NCBI GenBank assembly: GCA_039030175.1
Contig: JBCCER010000022.1
Location: forward strand, 1 to 35,264
Source of the DNA: JANQGH01 sp039030175
GTDB lineage: Bacteria; Pseudomonadota; Alphaproteobacteria; DSM-16000; Inquilinaceae
Direction of reading: 5' to 3'
Length of the DNA stretch: 35,264 nt
The notes beneath the pieces are model-generated. The model was not told the origin of the DNA and did no database searches. It saw only the letters and a program-made list of their open reading frames with translations. Below are positions 7,114 through 13,445 of this stretch, piece by piece. Position numbers and translations under genes: made by a program. Each line of letters opens with the position of its first letter. Position 1 is the first letter of the stretch.

Positions 7114-8073
7114 ATGTTCCGTCGTACATGTTTGAAACTGGCTAGTGTCCTGGCCGCCGCGACGATGGCGGTACTTCCTGCGGCCGCGCAGGACGCCTAT
7201 CCGGATCGTCCGATCACCATGATCCTGCCGCTCGGTGCTGGCGGCTCGCATGACATTAACGCCCGCGTGGTGACCAGCATTCTGCCGACCTATCTGGAAC
7301 AACCGGTGGTCGTGCGCTTGATGCCGGGCGGAAGCGGACAGATTGGAACCGCTGCCGCCGCAGAATCTGCTGCGGACGGCTACACGCTTCTGTTCTCGCA
7401 TAACTTCTTCGATCAATTGCAGCATCACCTGGTTGATCTGCCGTACGAGCCGCTTGAGGATTTCGTTACGGTTGCACGCTTGAACGCCGCGCCGCTGACA
7501 ATCGTCGTCCGGGCCGACGCGCCTTGGCAGACTTTGGAAGAGATGTTGGACTATGGTCGCGAAAATCCGGGCCAGCTGCGCTTTGGGCATAGTGGCAACT
7601 GGGGTGCCATCATGGTGCCGGGTGCGCAGCTGATGCAGCAGGCGGGCGTAGAGGCAGCCTTCACGCCGTATCAAGGCGGTGGTCCGACGGTTCAGGGTTT
7701 GCTGGCTGGCGATGTCGATTTCTCGATGATGTTTCCGGCAGTGATCGAGGCCCAAGGCGACAATTTGCGTTCGCTCGCCACCGCGGCGGGAACCCGTCTT
7801 TATGACGATGTTCCGACCCTGCAGGAGCTGGGGTACGACGCCAATGTCAGTGACATGCACCGTGTCGTGTTTGCTCCGGCCGACATTCCCGAAGATCGGC
7901 TGGCCGTTTTGCGGCAGGCGTTTATCGATCTGCAGGAAGATCGGACGTTCCAACGGATGACCGCGCAGTTAGGTGAGGATCCCTCGACCTTCATGACTGG
8001 CGAGGATTACGAGGCGCTGCGCCCTGAGCTCAGCGAAGACTATCGCCAACTCATCGAGGGTTTTGGCGGTTAG
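7114..8073 (+). CDS. TctC/Bug-family extracytoplasmic solute-binding protein
   Basis: 319 residues, preceded by a strong GAGGGAGGG Shine-Dalgarno. A clear Sec signal peptide (Arg-Arg near the N-terminus, hydrophobic stretch ending 'AVLPAAAQDAYPDRP', cleavage likely after AAA-Q at about residue 25-26) is followed by the Bug signature 'YPDRPITMILPLGAGGSHDINARVV'. Later family blocks are present: 'MPGGSGQIGTAAAAESAADGYTLLF', 'DFVTVARLNAAPLTIVVRADAPW', 'GHSGNWGAIMVPGAQLMQQ', and 'FAPADIPEDRLAVLRQAF'. Bug proteins use main-chain contacts to hold carboxylates and serve TctAB transporters, so this is the natural third subunit for the tctB-tctA pair about 3 kb upstream. The cognate pairing is inferred from the shared cluster. 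Confidence 0.94.
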   Translation: MFRRTCLKLASVLAAATMAVLPAAAQDAYPDRPITMILPLGAGGSHDINARVVTSILPTYLEQPVVVRLMPGGSGQIGTAAAAESAADGYTLLFSHNFFDQLQHHLVDLPYEPLEDFVTVARLNAAPLTIVVRADAPWQTLEEMLDYGRENPGQLRFGHSGNWGAIMVPGAQLMQQAGVEAAFTPYQGGGPTVQGLLAGDVDFSMMFPAVIEAQGDNLRSLATAAGTRLYDDVPTLQELGYDANVSDMHRVVFAPADIPEDRLAVLRQAFIDLQEDRTFQRMTAQLGEDPSTFMTGEDYEALRPELSEDYRQLIEGFGG

Positions 8074-8081
8074 CGATTGTC

Positions 8082-8109
8082 GGGGCGGCGGACCCAGGTT
8101 TGCCGCCCC
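8082..8109 (+). promoter_or_regulatory. Intercistronic GC-rich hairpin downstream of the binding-protein gene
   Basis: GGGGCGGC (8082-8089) and GCCGCCCC (8102-8109) form a perfect 8 bp stem around a 12-base loop, 8 bases after the solute-binding-protein stop. No T-run follows, so it is not a classical intrinsic terminator. Such hairpins often protect the abundant binding-protein message or partially attenuate downstream genes, which is the role I infer here. Confidence 0.5.
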
Positions 8110-8134
8110 AACATCCCCTTAGACGAGAGAGACT

Positions 8135-8548
8135 ATGTCCAACGCGAAGATCATGCCCATCGAAGAGGTGCCGCTGGTCGACCGCGGCGACGGTGTCGCG
8201 ACAACCCTACTGGTCGGAACGGAGCGCGTTGGGCCAACATCGTTTACCTCCGGCCTAACGCGATTTCCACCAGGACGCGCCGCGCCGGTGCATAGCCATA
8301 ACTGCGATGAGATGGTGATCTTGCTGGAAGGCGAAGGCGAGGTGGAGGTTGATGGCATCACCAAACGGCTATCGCGCTACGACACCACCTATATCCCGGC
8401 CGACAAGCCGCATCGGTTCAACAATGTCGGGGCGGACGATCTTCTGATCCTTTGGATCTACGGTTCCGATCACGTCACGCGGACCTTCACTGAAACCGGC
8501 AAAACCGTCGAGCATCTCTCGAGCGGCGACAAGGTCACGCCGACCTGA
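8135..8548 (+). CDS. Small single-domain cupin protein
   Basis: 137 residues with GACGAGAGAG upstream. One conserved beta-barrel: cupin motif 1 'GRAAPVHSHNCDEMVILLEGEGEVEVDG' supplies the His-x-His...Glu metal ligands (HSHNCDE near residues 51-57), and motif 2 'YIPADKPHRFNNVGADDLLILWIYG' supplies the second His. No extra domain is present, so it could be a sensor, a sugar or acid epimerase/isomerase, or a small dioxygenase. It lies between the TctC-like gene and a HIBADH-type dehydrogenase, 17 bases upstream of the latter, and is presumably part of the same catabolic cluster. Reaction unknown. Confidence 0.88.
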   Translation: MSNAKIMPIEEVPLVDRGDGVATTLLVGTERVGPTSFTSGLTRFPPGRAAPVHSHNCDEMVILLEGEGEVEVDGITKRLSRYDTTYIPADKPHRFNNVGADDLLILWIYGSDHVTRTFTETGKTVEHLSSGDKVTPT

Positions 8549-8565
8549 AAAACCGGGAGACCGCC

Positions 8566-9459
8566 ATGGATGCCGATGTCGGTGTGATCGGTGTGGGGCA
8601 GATGGGGTCGGGCATCGTGCGCCAACTCGCTGGCGCCAGAAAGCTCGCCGCGGTTTTCCATACCGACGCAGACCATGTCAGCGCTCTCAATCTACCGGCT
8701 CCGATCCCGGCTGTTTCTGCGGATGACATGGCGCGGAGAAGCAAATTCATTCTATTCGTGGTGCCGAGCTCGGTAGAGATCGACAGCATCCTGACAGGCG
8801 ATGACGCTTTGCTCGATGTGATGGAGCCCGGTACGGTCCTGATCGATCTCACAACATCGAACCCGTCCGAGACGCGGCGGTTGGCGTCCCTAACAACTGG
8901 TTCGGGGGGCGCCTACCTGGACTGTGGAATGTCCGGCGGTGCCCTAGCCGCCGATGCCGGAAAACTGACGTTGATGATGGGAGGCAGCCCCGAGGCTGTC
9001 ACGAAGGCCTGGCCGGTACTCGACGTGATCGCCGAGCATATCTTTCATCTCGGCCCGTCCGGCGCTGGCCATACGATGAAGCTGATCCATAATCTGGTGT
9101 GCCATACAATCTTCCTGGCGACTTGCGAGGGCGGAAGACTTGCCGAAAGCGCGGGCATTTCGCTGGAACGAGCCGTCGAAGTCTTCAATGCCGGAAATGC
9201 CAGAAGTTTTGCAAGCGAGGTTCGCTTTCCCCAACATATCGTTAGCGGCACGTTCGACGGTCGCTCCAGAATTGCCAATCTGGCCAAAGACCTGACAATG
9301 GGGGTGGACCTCGCCGATCAGTTAGAACTGCCCATTTCCGTATCGCGCGCAGCTTCTGAGATTCTTGGCCAGGCGATGGAGGCAGGCGAGGGAGAGAGAG
9401 ACTTCACCCGACTATATGCCGATCTCGACCGGCTCATCGCCGCCAAGTTGGCTGCTTGA
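8566..9459 (+). CDS. 3-hydroxyisobutyrate dehydrogenase-type (beta-hydroxyacid) oxidoreductase
   Basis: 297 residues, GGGAG 7 bases upstream of ATG. The N-terminal NAD(P) fold begins 'VGVIGVGQMGSGIVRQL' (GxGxMG). The substrate loop is 'YLDCGMSGGALAADAGKLTLMMGG', a variant of the family's DAPVSGG..GA..G motif with Cys-Gly-Met in place of Ala-Pro-Val. The catalytic lysine is in 'GAGHTMKLIHNLVCH' (Lys about 170), followed by the all-helical domain ('AESAGISLERAVEVFNAGNA', 'DLTMGVDLADQLELPISVS'). Family members oxidise 3-hydroxyisobutyrate or reduce tartronate semialdehyde and related 2-oxo/3-oxo acids. It is the last plus-strand gene of the Tct cluster and ends 3 bases from the convergent second HIBADH-type gene. 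Confidence 0.93.
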   Translation: MDADVGVIGVGQMGSGIVRQLAGARKLAAVFHTDADHVSALNLPAPIPAVSADDMARRSKFILFVVPSSVEIDSILTGDDALLDVMEPGTVLIDLTTSNPSETRRLASLTTGSGGAYLDCGMSGGALAADAGKLTLMMGGSPEAVTKAWPVLDVIAEHIFHLGPSGAGHTMKLIHNLVCHTIFLATCEGGRLAESAGISLERAVEVFNAGNARSFASEVRFPQHIVSGTFDGRSRIANLAKDLTMGVDLADQLELPISVSRAASEILGQAMEAGEGERDFTRLYADLDRLIAAKLAA

Positions 9460-9462
9460 TGC

Positions 9463-10344
9463 TTAGTCGCGCTCGCAGTTGGCCGCCCGCTCCATGGCTG
9501 CACAGACCGCCGACTGATCCTCGTCTCGATGACCCTGGGCGACTGCGGCGTAATAGCTCTGTAGTGCCGCCTGATAGATCGGCGTGGGGCAAGAAAGGCG
9601 GGCGGCATGCTCGCTGATGATCCGCGAGTCCTTGAGCGGCACGGAAAAGTTCATGCCTTCGCGTCGATAGTCGTTCTCGGCCATCAACGCGCCGCGCACC
9701 TCGAACATGGCAGAACTCGAGCCGCTGCCGCTGATGACCTCGTGGATCAGTTTGGCATCAAGGCCGGACTTCATGCCAAGTACCATGGCCTCGGCGGCGA
9801 TCGAATTGTGGACCAGGTTCAGCATGTTGCCGACGAACTTCATTTTCGACCCACAGCCGAATTCGCCGACATAGTGCGCCTTCTTGCAGAAGGTGAGCAG
9901 GATAGGTTCGACCCGATCGTAGGCGGTCCGGTCGCCGCTGCCGAACGCTGTCAGACCTTTGCGCAGGGCCATAATCCGATTCCCACTGACAGGTATGTCC
10001 AGCAGAGTGATATCGCTGGCAGCCAGCCTGGTCCGGGCGGCTTCCTTGTCCACGACTGGCAGAGTGCTCAGTTCCACCACGATTTGCCCGGATTGTCCCG
10101 CATCGGCGACCTCGTCGCAGACGCTGGCAAGCGCCGCAACATTCGGCAGGCAAGTGAACAGAATGTTCGCCTGCAACGTGGCCTCGCCGGCCGAGGTCAG
10201 TGGGTTGAATCCCAGTTCAATCAAAGGCGTCGACGCTGCGGGATTGGTGTCGAAACCGACGAGCGTCAGCCCGCCCTTCAGCATGTTTTCGGCGATGGCG
10301 GATCCCAATACGCCAAGCCCGATGATTCCAACAGCTTCGCTCAT
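9463..10344 (-). CDS. Second 3-hydroxyisobutyrate dehydrogenase-type oxidoreductase
   Basis: 293 residues, GAGGAGG 8 bases before the ATG. Rossmann motif 'VGIIGLGVLGSAIAENML', substrate loop 'LLDIPVSGNRIMALRKGLTAFGSG' and catalytic lysine in 'GSKMKFVGNMLNLVHN' (about residue 170) identify the beta-hydroxyacid dehydrogenase family. The loop replaces the usual GG with 'SGN' and the sequence is clearly diverged from the convergent neighbour at 8566, so it is not a recent duplicate. It follows the Ldh-type gene by 27 bases on the minus strand, suggesting a two-gene operon in which one enzyme oxidises a hydroxyacid and the other handles a related product. A long open frame on the opposite strand here is a shadow. 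Confidence 0.92.
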   Translation of the reverse strand: MSEAVGIIGLGVLGSAIAENMLKGGLTLVGFDTNPAASTPLIELGFNPLTSAGEATLQANILFTCLPNVAALASVCDEVADAGQSGQIVVELSTLPVVDKEAARTRLAASDITLLDIPVSGNRIMALRKGLTAFGSGDRTAYDRVEPILLTFCKKAHYVGEFGCGSKMKFVGNMLNLVHNSIAAEAMVLGMKSGLDAKLIHEVISGSGSSSAMFEVRGALMAENDYRREGMNFSVPLKDSRIISEHAARLSCPTPIYQAALQSYYAAVAQGHRDEDQSAVCAAMERAANCERD

Positions 10345-10371
10345 GATGCATCCTCCTCGGGCTGTCGCGGC

Positions 10372-11427
10372 CTAGAGCGGATCGATGCCCAGGTCAGCAG
10401 CGACTGCCGCCAAGGCCTTGTCCAGGTCAGGGTGGATCGGCACGCCATTCCTGCGCCGCTCGTCAGTGACATGGGCGGCTCGCTCACCCGGCAATCTGAT
10501 TTCGTCGACATCGGGCAAGGTTGGCGAGGATTTCATGGTCTCCCAGACCGTATCGACCTCTGCCTTGAACTGATCGAGATCCATGAACGCGGAGATGTCG
10601 AGCGCGGCGATGAAATGGCCGGTGTTGGTGACCGAACTGGCGTCGGCATTGAAGTCGATAACGTCCCTGCCGAAAGCGGCGCCATTCAGGACGCCAGCCA
10701 GGATGCCGAACGTCAGACCCAACCCATAGCCTTTGGGTCCGCCGATGGGCAGCAGGAACCCCTCGCCAGCGCGGCTGGAGTCGGTCAACGGCTTGCCGTC
10801 CTTATCGATCATCCAACCTTCGGGCAGCGGTTCGCCACGTTGCGCTTTGACCTTGACCTTGCCGTAGGCGGCGACGGTCGTGGCCATATCGAGCACGATT
10901 GGCGGGTACTTTGCCGACGGGATCGATATCGCAATCGGGTTGGTGCTGAGCAGCATTTCGGTTCCGCCCCAGGGGGGCAGATGGTTGGCATTCCCGACGG
11001 CGGCGTAGAGGCCGATCATGTCATGCTCAAGCAACATGCGGACATAAAGCGCGGCCGGCCCGGCATGGTTGGAATGATTGATGCCGACCCAGGCAACGCC
11101 GCTGGATTGTGCTTTCTCAGCCGCAATTCGCGTCGCCTCTTTGACGACAATATGGCCCATACCATTGTCGCCATTGACCACGGCCATGGCCGCACGCTCC
11201 CGCTCGACCCGAATGTTGGGGTGGAGGTTGATTCCCCCACCCCTGATGCGCCGAATGTAGTTGGGCAGCCGGAAGATACCGTGTCCGTCGGACCCGATGG
11301 CATCTGCTTCGGCCATCAAGTCGGAGACCGTGTGAGCATCGCCATCTGGCAGGCCGGCTGTCACAAACGCCTCGTGCATGAAAGCCGCCAATCTTTGGCG
11401 CGTAACAAGCCGTTCTTCCGTCGTCAT
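10372..11427 (-). CDS. Ldh2/malate-lactate/ureidoglycolate-type dehydrogenase
   Basis: 351 residues. It matches the Ldh2 (malate/L-lactate, YlbC/AllD, sulfolactate) family, which is unrelated to Rossmann lactate dehydrogenases. Signature 'EADAIGSDGHGIFRLPNYIRRI' near residues 40-61 holds the catalytic His and the substrate-binding Arg. 'VGINHSNHAGPAALYVRMLLEHDMIGLYAAVGNANHLPPWGG' and 'LLSTNPIAISIPS' form the NAD-binding core, and 'LLPIGGPKGYGLGLTFGILAGVLNGAAFG' is the conserved C-terminal block. These enzymes reversibly oxidise 2-hydroxyacids with NAD(P). It is first in a minus-strand pair with a HIBADH-type enzyme and divergent from the VOC/GST/SDR operon. Shine-Dalgarno is weak (GAGCGG). 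Confidence 0.93.
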   Translation of the reverse strand: MTTEERLVTRQRLAAFMHEAFVTAGLPDGDAHTVSDLMAEADAIGSDGHGIFRLPNYIRRIRGGGINLHPNIRVERERAAMAVVNGDNGMGHIVVKEATRIAAEKAQSSGVAWVGINHSNHAGPAALYVRMLLEHDMIGLYAAVGNANHLPPWGGTEMLLSTNPIAISIPSAKYPPIVLDMATTVAAYGKVKVKAQRGEPLPEGWMIDKDGKPLTDSSRAGEGFLLPIGGPKGYGLGLTFGILAGVLNGAAFGRDVIDFNADASSVTNTGHFIAALDISAFMDLDQFKAEVDTVWETMKSSPTLPDVDEIRLPGERAAHVTDERRRNGVPIHPDLDKALAAVAADLGIDPL

Positions 11428-11485
11428 TGTGGCCGCTCGCGATCCATTTCTTGCAATCGATCTAGAATGAAATCATGAAGAAATG

Positions 11486-11533
11486 GAATTGTCAATTCGT
11501 CACTCATTACTCTATATTCATAGAATGATGAGT
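11486..11533. promoter_or_regulatory. Shared divergent promoter/operator between the Ldh-type operon and the VOC-GST-SDR operon
   Basis: A 13 bp palindrome GAATTG-T-CAATTC (11486-11498) contains a -35 for each direction: TTGTCA (11489-11494, plus strand) and a consensus TTGACA on the minus strand (11495-11490). On the plus strand TATATT (11513-11518) is 18 bases from TTGTCA, giving a good sigma-70 promoter for the VOC operon; the minus-strand -10 is weak. Overlapping the plus -10 is an imperfect inverted repeat, ACTCATTACTCTAT (11502-11515) and ATAGAATGATGAGT (11520-11533), 12 of 14 pairs matched with a 4-base centre. This is a plausible repressor operator. The regulator is not adjacent; nearest candidates are the LysR at 1310 and GntR/FCD at 22675. 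Confidence 0.6.
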
Positions 11534-11575
11534 AAACCGATGAATTCTTAAGTATTGAGGAATGAGGAGAGAGAA

Positions 11576-12049
11576 ATGGGCCTGAGGTTTATGGAGCATA
11601 TATTGATCCTGACCGACGACGCGCAGGGTACGGCGGATTGGTGGTGCAAATATCTGGGCTTTCGCGAAGGCGACCACCCGGAATTCGGCTTTCCCGTCCA
11701 TTGGCTGTATATCGGCGATCAGGACGTGGTGCATATCGGCCAACGGAACTTCTCAGAGCATCAGAACGAGTATCTGAAAACGCCGGAGCAGAAAGAGGCG
11801 TCGAACGATCCAACGCGCGGGTCCGGCCGGATCGACCATGTCTGCTTCAACTGCGAGGGCATCGAAGAATTCATCGCCCGGTTTGAGGCCGACGCTATCG
11901 AGTTCAATGAGCGTCAGGCGCACAACCAAGCACTCTATCAACTGTTCCTACGCGAGCCGATCAATGGCATTAAGGTCGAATTGAACTTCCCAGCCGAGGA
12001 GGCGCAGCGCGCCGGCCGCGAGGCCGCCCGTACTGCCGCCGACGCCTGA
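11576..12049 (+). CDS. Vicinal oxygen chelate (glyoxalase/bleomycin-resistance-fold) protein
   Basis: 157 residues from the ATG at 11576, chosen because GAGGAGAGAG sits just upstream; a TTG-opened extension to 11555 would bury that site. It is a single two-module VOC protein. Module one is 'RFMEHILILTDDAQGTADWWCKYLGF' with 'DVVHIGQRNF', and module two is 'GRIDHVCFNCEGIEEFIARFEADAIEF' with 'FLREPINGIKVELNFP'. The four expected metal ligands (His in MEH, His in DVVH, His in IDH, Glu in VELNF) are all present, so it is probably an active metalloenzyme, such as a lyase, epimerase, glyoxalase or ring-cleaving dioxygenase. It opens an operon with a glutathione transferase and a halohydrin-dehalogenase-like protein, which would fit a thiol-transfer or detoxification chemistry, but the reaction is unknown. 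Confidence 0.9.
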   Translation: MGLRFMEHILILTDDAQGTADWWCKYLGFREGDHPEFGFPVHWLYIGDQDVVHIGQRNFSEHQNEYLKTPEQKEASNDPTRGSGRIDHVCFNCEGIEEFIARFEADAIEFNERQAHNQALYQLFLREPINGIKVELNFPAEEAQRAGREAARTAADA

Positions 12050-12078
12050 TCTGCCCATCTGAAGGAAAGAACCGTTTT

Positions 12079-12708
12079 ATGATCGATCTGTACACCTGGA
12101 CGACGCCCAATGGCCGTAAGGTTTCCATCATGCTCGAAGAGGTTGGGCTGCCTTACACAGCCCACGCCATCGACATCACCAAGGGCGACCAGTTCGGCGA
12201 GGGCTTCCTGAAGATCGCGCCGAACAACAAAATCCCGGCGATGGTCGATCAAGACAATGGCACTGCGCTCTTCGAGTCGGGCGCCATGCTAATGTATTTG
12301 GCTAAGAAATCAGGCCAGCTGCTTTCCAGCGACGAAGCCACCTATTGGCAAACCATCCAATGGCTCATGTGGCAAATGGGCGGGATCGGCCCGATCCTGG
12401 GTCAGGTGCATCACTTCACCAAGTACAATCCCGGCAAGTCGCCTTACGCCCAGGACCGCTATCTCACGGAAGGCAAGCGTCTCTACGGTGTCATGGACAA
12501 GCAGCTGGCGACATCGGAGTACTTGGCCGGAGACTATTCCATCGCTGACATTGCGACCTGGCCGTGGATCAGCCGGCATGATTGGCAGACGGTCGACCTA
12601 AACGACTATCCGAACGTGAAACGCTGGTACCTAGCCATCGCTAACCGGCCGGCGGTGCAACGGGGCTACGACGTGCCGAAGAAGGTTCAGGAAATCCCGA
12701 TGCCGTAG
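12079..12708 (+). CDS. Glutathione S-transferase, Nu-like (YghU/YfcG-type)
   Basis: 209 residues, GAAGGAAAG about 10 bases upstream of ATG. The N-terminal thioredoxin-like domain starts 'IDLYTWTTPNGRKVSIMLEE', where the TTPNG segment carries the Thr and Asn that bind glutathione in Nu-class YghU/YfcG enzymes instead of catalytic Tyr/Ser. 'NNKIPAMVD' supplies the cis-Pro loop and 'LFESGAMLMYLAKK' the gamma-glutamyl-binding Glu-Ser. The C-terminal helical domain includes 'YLAGDYSIADIATWPWI', the conserved hydrophobic staple/N-capping box. Nu-class proteins act as disulfide-bond oxidoreductases or organoperoxidases. Other bacterial GSTs open epoxides or dehalogenate. Being 7 bases upstream of a halohydrin-dehalogenase-like gene makes epoxide or halide chemistry worth considering. 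Confidence 0.93.
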   Translation: MIDLYTWTTPNGRKVSIMLEEVGLPYTAHAIDITKGDQFGEGFLKIAPNNKIPAMVDQDNGTALFESGAMLMYLAKKSGQLLSSDEATYWQTIQWLMWQMGGIGPILGQVHHFTKYNPGKSPYAQDRYLTEGKRLYGVMDKQLATSEYLAGDYSIADIATWPWISRHDWQTVDLNDYPNVKRWYLAIANRPAVQRGYDVPKKVQEIPMP

Positions 12709-12715
12709 CTCGGCC

Positions 12716-13411
12716 ATGCTGGAAGGCAAGATCGTCGTCGTTACCCACGGAAAGCACTTTGTCGGTCAAACGACCGCCCGTGTTCTGGCTGGCTATGGCG
12801 CCGCGGTCATCTGCCATGAAGGTGAGGCCGGGCCCGGTGTCGTCGTTCCCAAGGCGACCGAGCCTGACGCGCTGATCGAGGAGACCGTAGACACATACGG
12901 CCGGATCGATGCCTTGATCTGCAACGATGCCTATCCGGCCGTCCGAGCGCCCGTTGACGAGGCGGAGCCTGCCGAAATGCGGCAGGCCCTTGAAGCCCTT
13001 GTTGAGTGGCCCTACAGGCTGATCGGCAAAGCCGTTCCGCATATGAAAGCAGCCGGGGCAGGACGGATCATCATGGTCACCTCGGCGGCTCCATTGCGAG
13101 GTCTCTCTAACTATTCGATGTACGCAACGGCGCGCGGCGCGGGAAATGCCTTAGTCAAATCCCTGTCGCTGGAACTCGCGCCGTTCAACCTACAGATCAA
13201 TGCGGTCGCCCCCAATTACGTCGAAAGCCCGACCTACTTTCCGCCCGACCTACTAGCAAACGAGAAGGCAATGGTGAAGATGCTGTCCAACATCCCCGCT
13301 AAGCGCCTTGGCAAACCGGAAGAAGTCGCCGAGATTATTGCCTTCTTCGCCTCTGACCGATGTGGATTTATCACTGGCCACGTCGTTCCCATTGCGGGAG
13401 GCTGGGCGTAA
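12716..13411 (+). CDS. Probable halohydrin dehalogenase (SDR-fold, HheC-like)
   Basis: 231 residues. The fold is short-chain dehydrogenase, but the diagnostic dinucleotide and catalytic motifs are those of halohydrin dehalogenases. Instead of TGxxxGxG it has 'VVTHGKHFVGQTTA', that is T-x4-F-x-G (Thr10, Phe15, Gly17), the aromatic side chain filling the nicotinamide pocket. Instead of Ser-Tyr-Lys it has S-x12-Y-x3-R (Ser123, Tyr136, Arg140), the same spacing as Ser132/Tyr145/Arg149 of HheC. Further resemblance to HheC as I remember it: 'VICHEGE', 'LICNDAYPAV.APVDE', 'ALEAL', 'VAPNYVESPTYFPP' and 'RLGKPEEVAEIIAFFASDRCGFITGHVVPIAGGW'. Known members expel halide from vicinal haloalcohols to form epoxides and also open epoxides with cyanide or azide. 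It ends the VOC-GST operon. An inactive or repurposed SDR cannot be excluded, but all six motif residues are intact. Confidence 0.85.
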   Translation: MLEGKIVVVTHGKHFVGQTTARVLAGYGAAVICHEGEAGPGVVVPKATEPDALIEETVDTYGRIDALICNDAYPAVRAPVDEAEPAEMRQALEALVEWPYRLIGKAVPHMKAAGAGRIIMVTSAAPLRGLSNYSMYATARGAGNALVKSLSLELAPFNLQINAVAPNYVESPTYFPPDLLANEKAMVKMLSNIPAKRLGKPEEVAEIIAFFASDRCGFITGHVVPIAGGWA

Positions 13412-13445
13412 CCTGATCAGCATGGTTCCCGGTTATGGGTACCGT

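Noticed and set aside
6601..7953. Long minus-strand open frame (450 codons) opposite the dehydrogenase and Bug-type genes
   Set aside because: It spans two well-supported plus-strand genes plus their gap and is Arg/His/Gln-rich with no motif; a shadow of high-GC codon bias.
9607..11478. Long plus-strand open frame (about 620 codons) opposite the HIBADH-type and Ldh-type genes
   Set aside because: It is antisense to two genes with clear family motifs, has no recognisable domain, is rich in Gly/Arg/Asp/His as high-GC shadow frames are, and crosses the ends of both genes.
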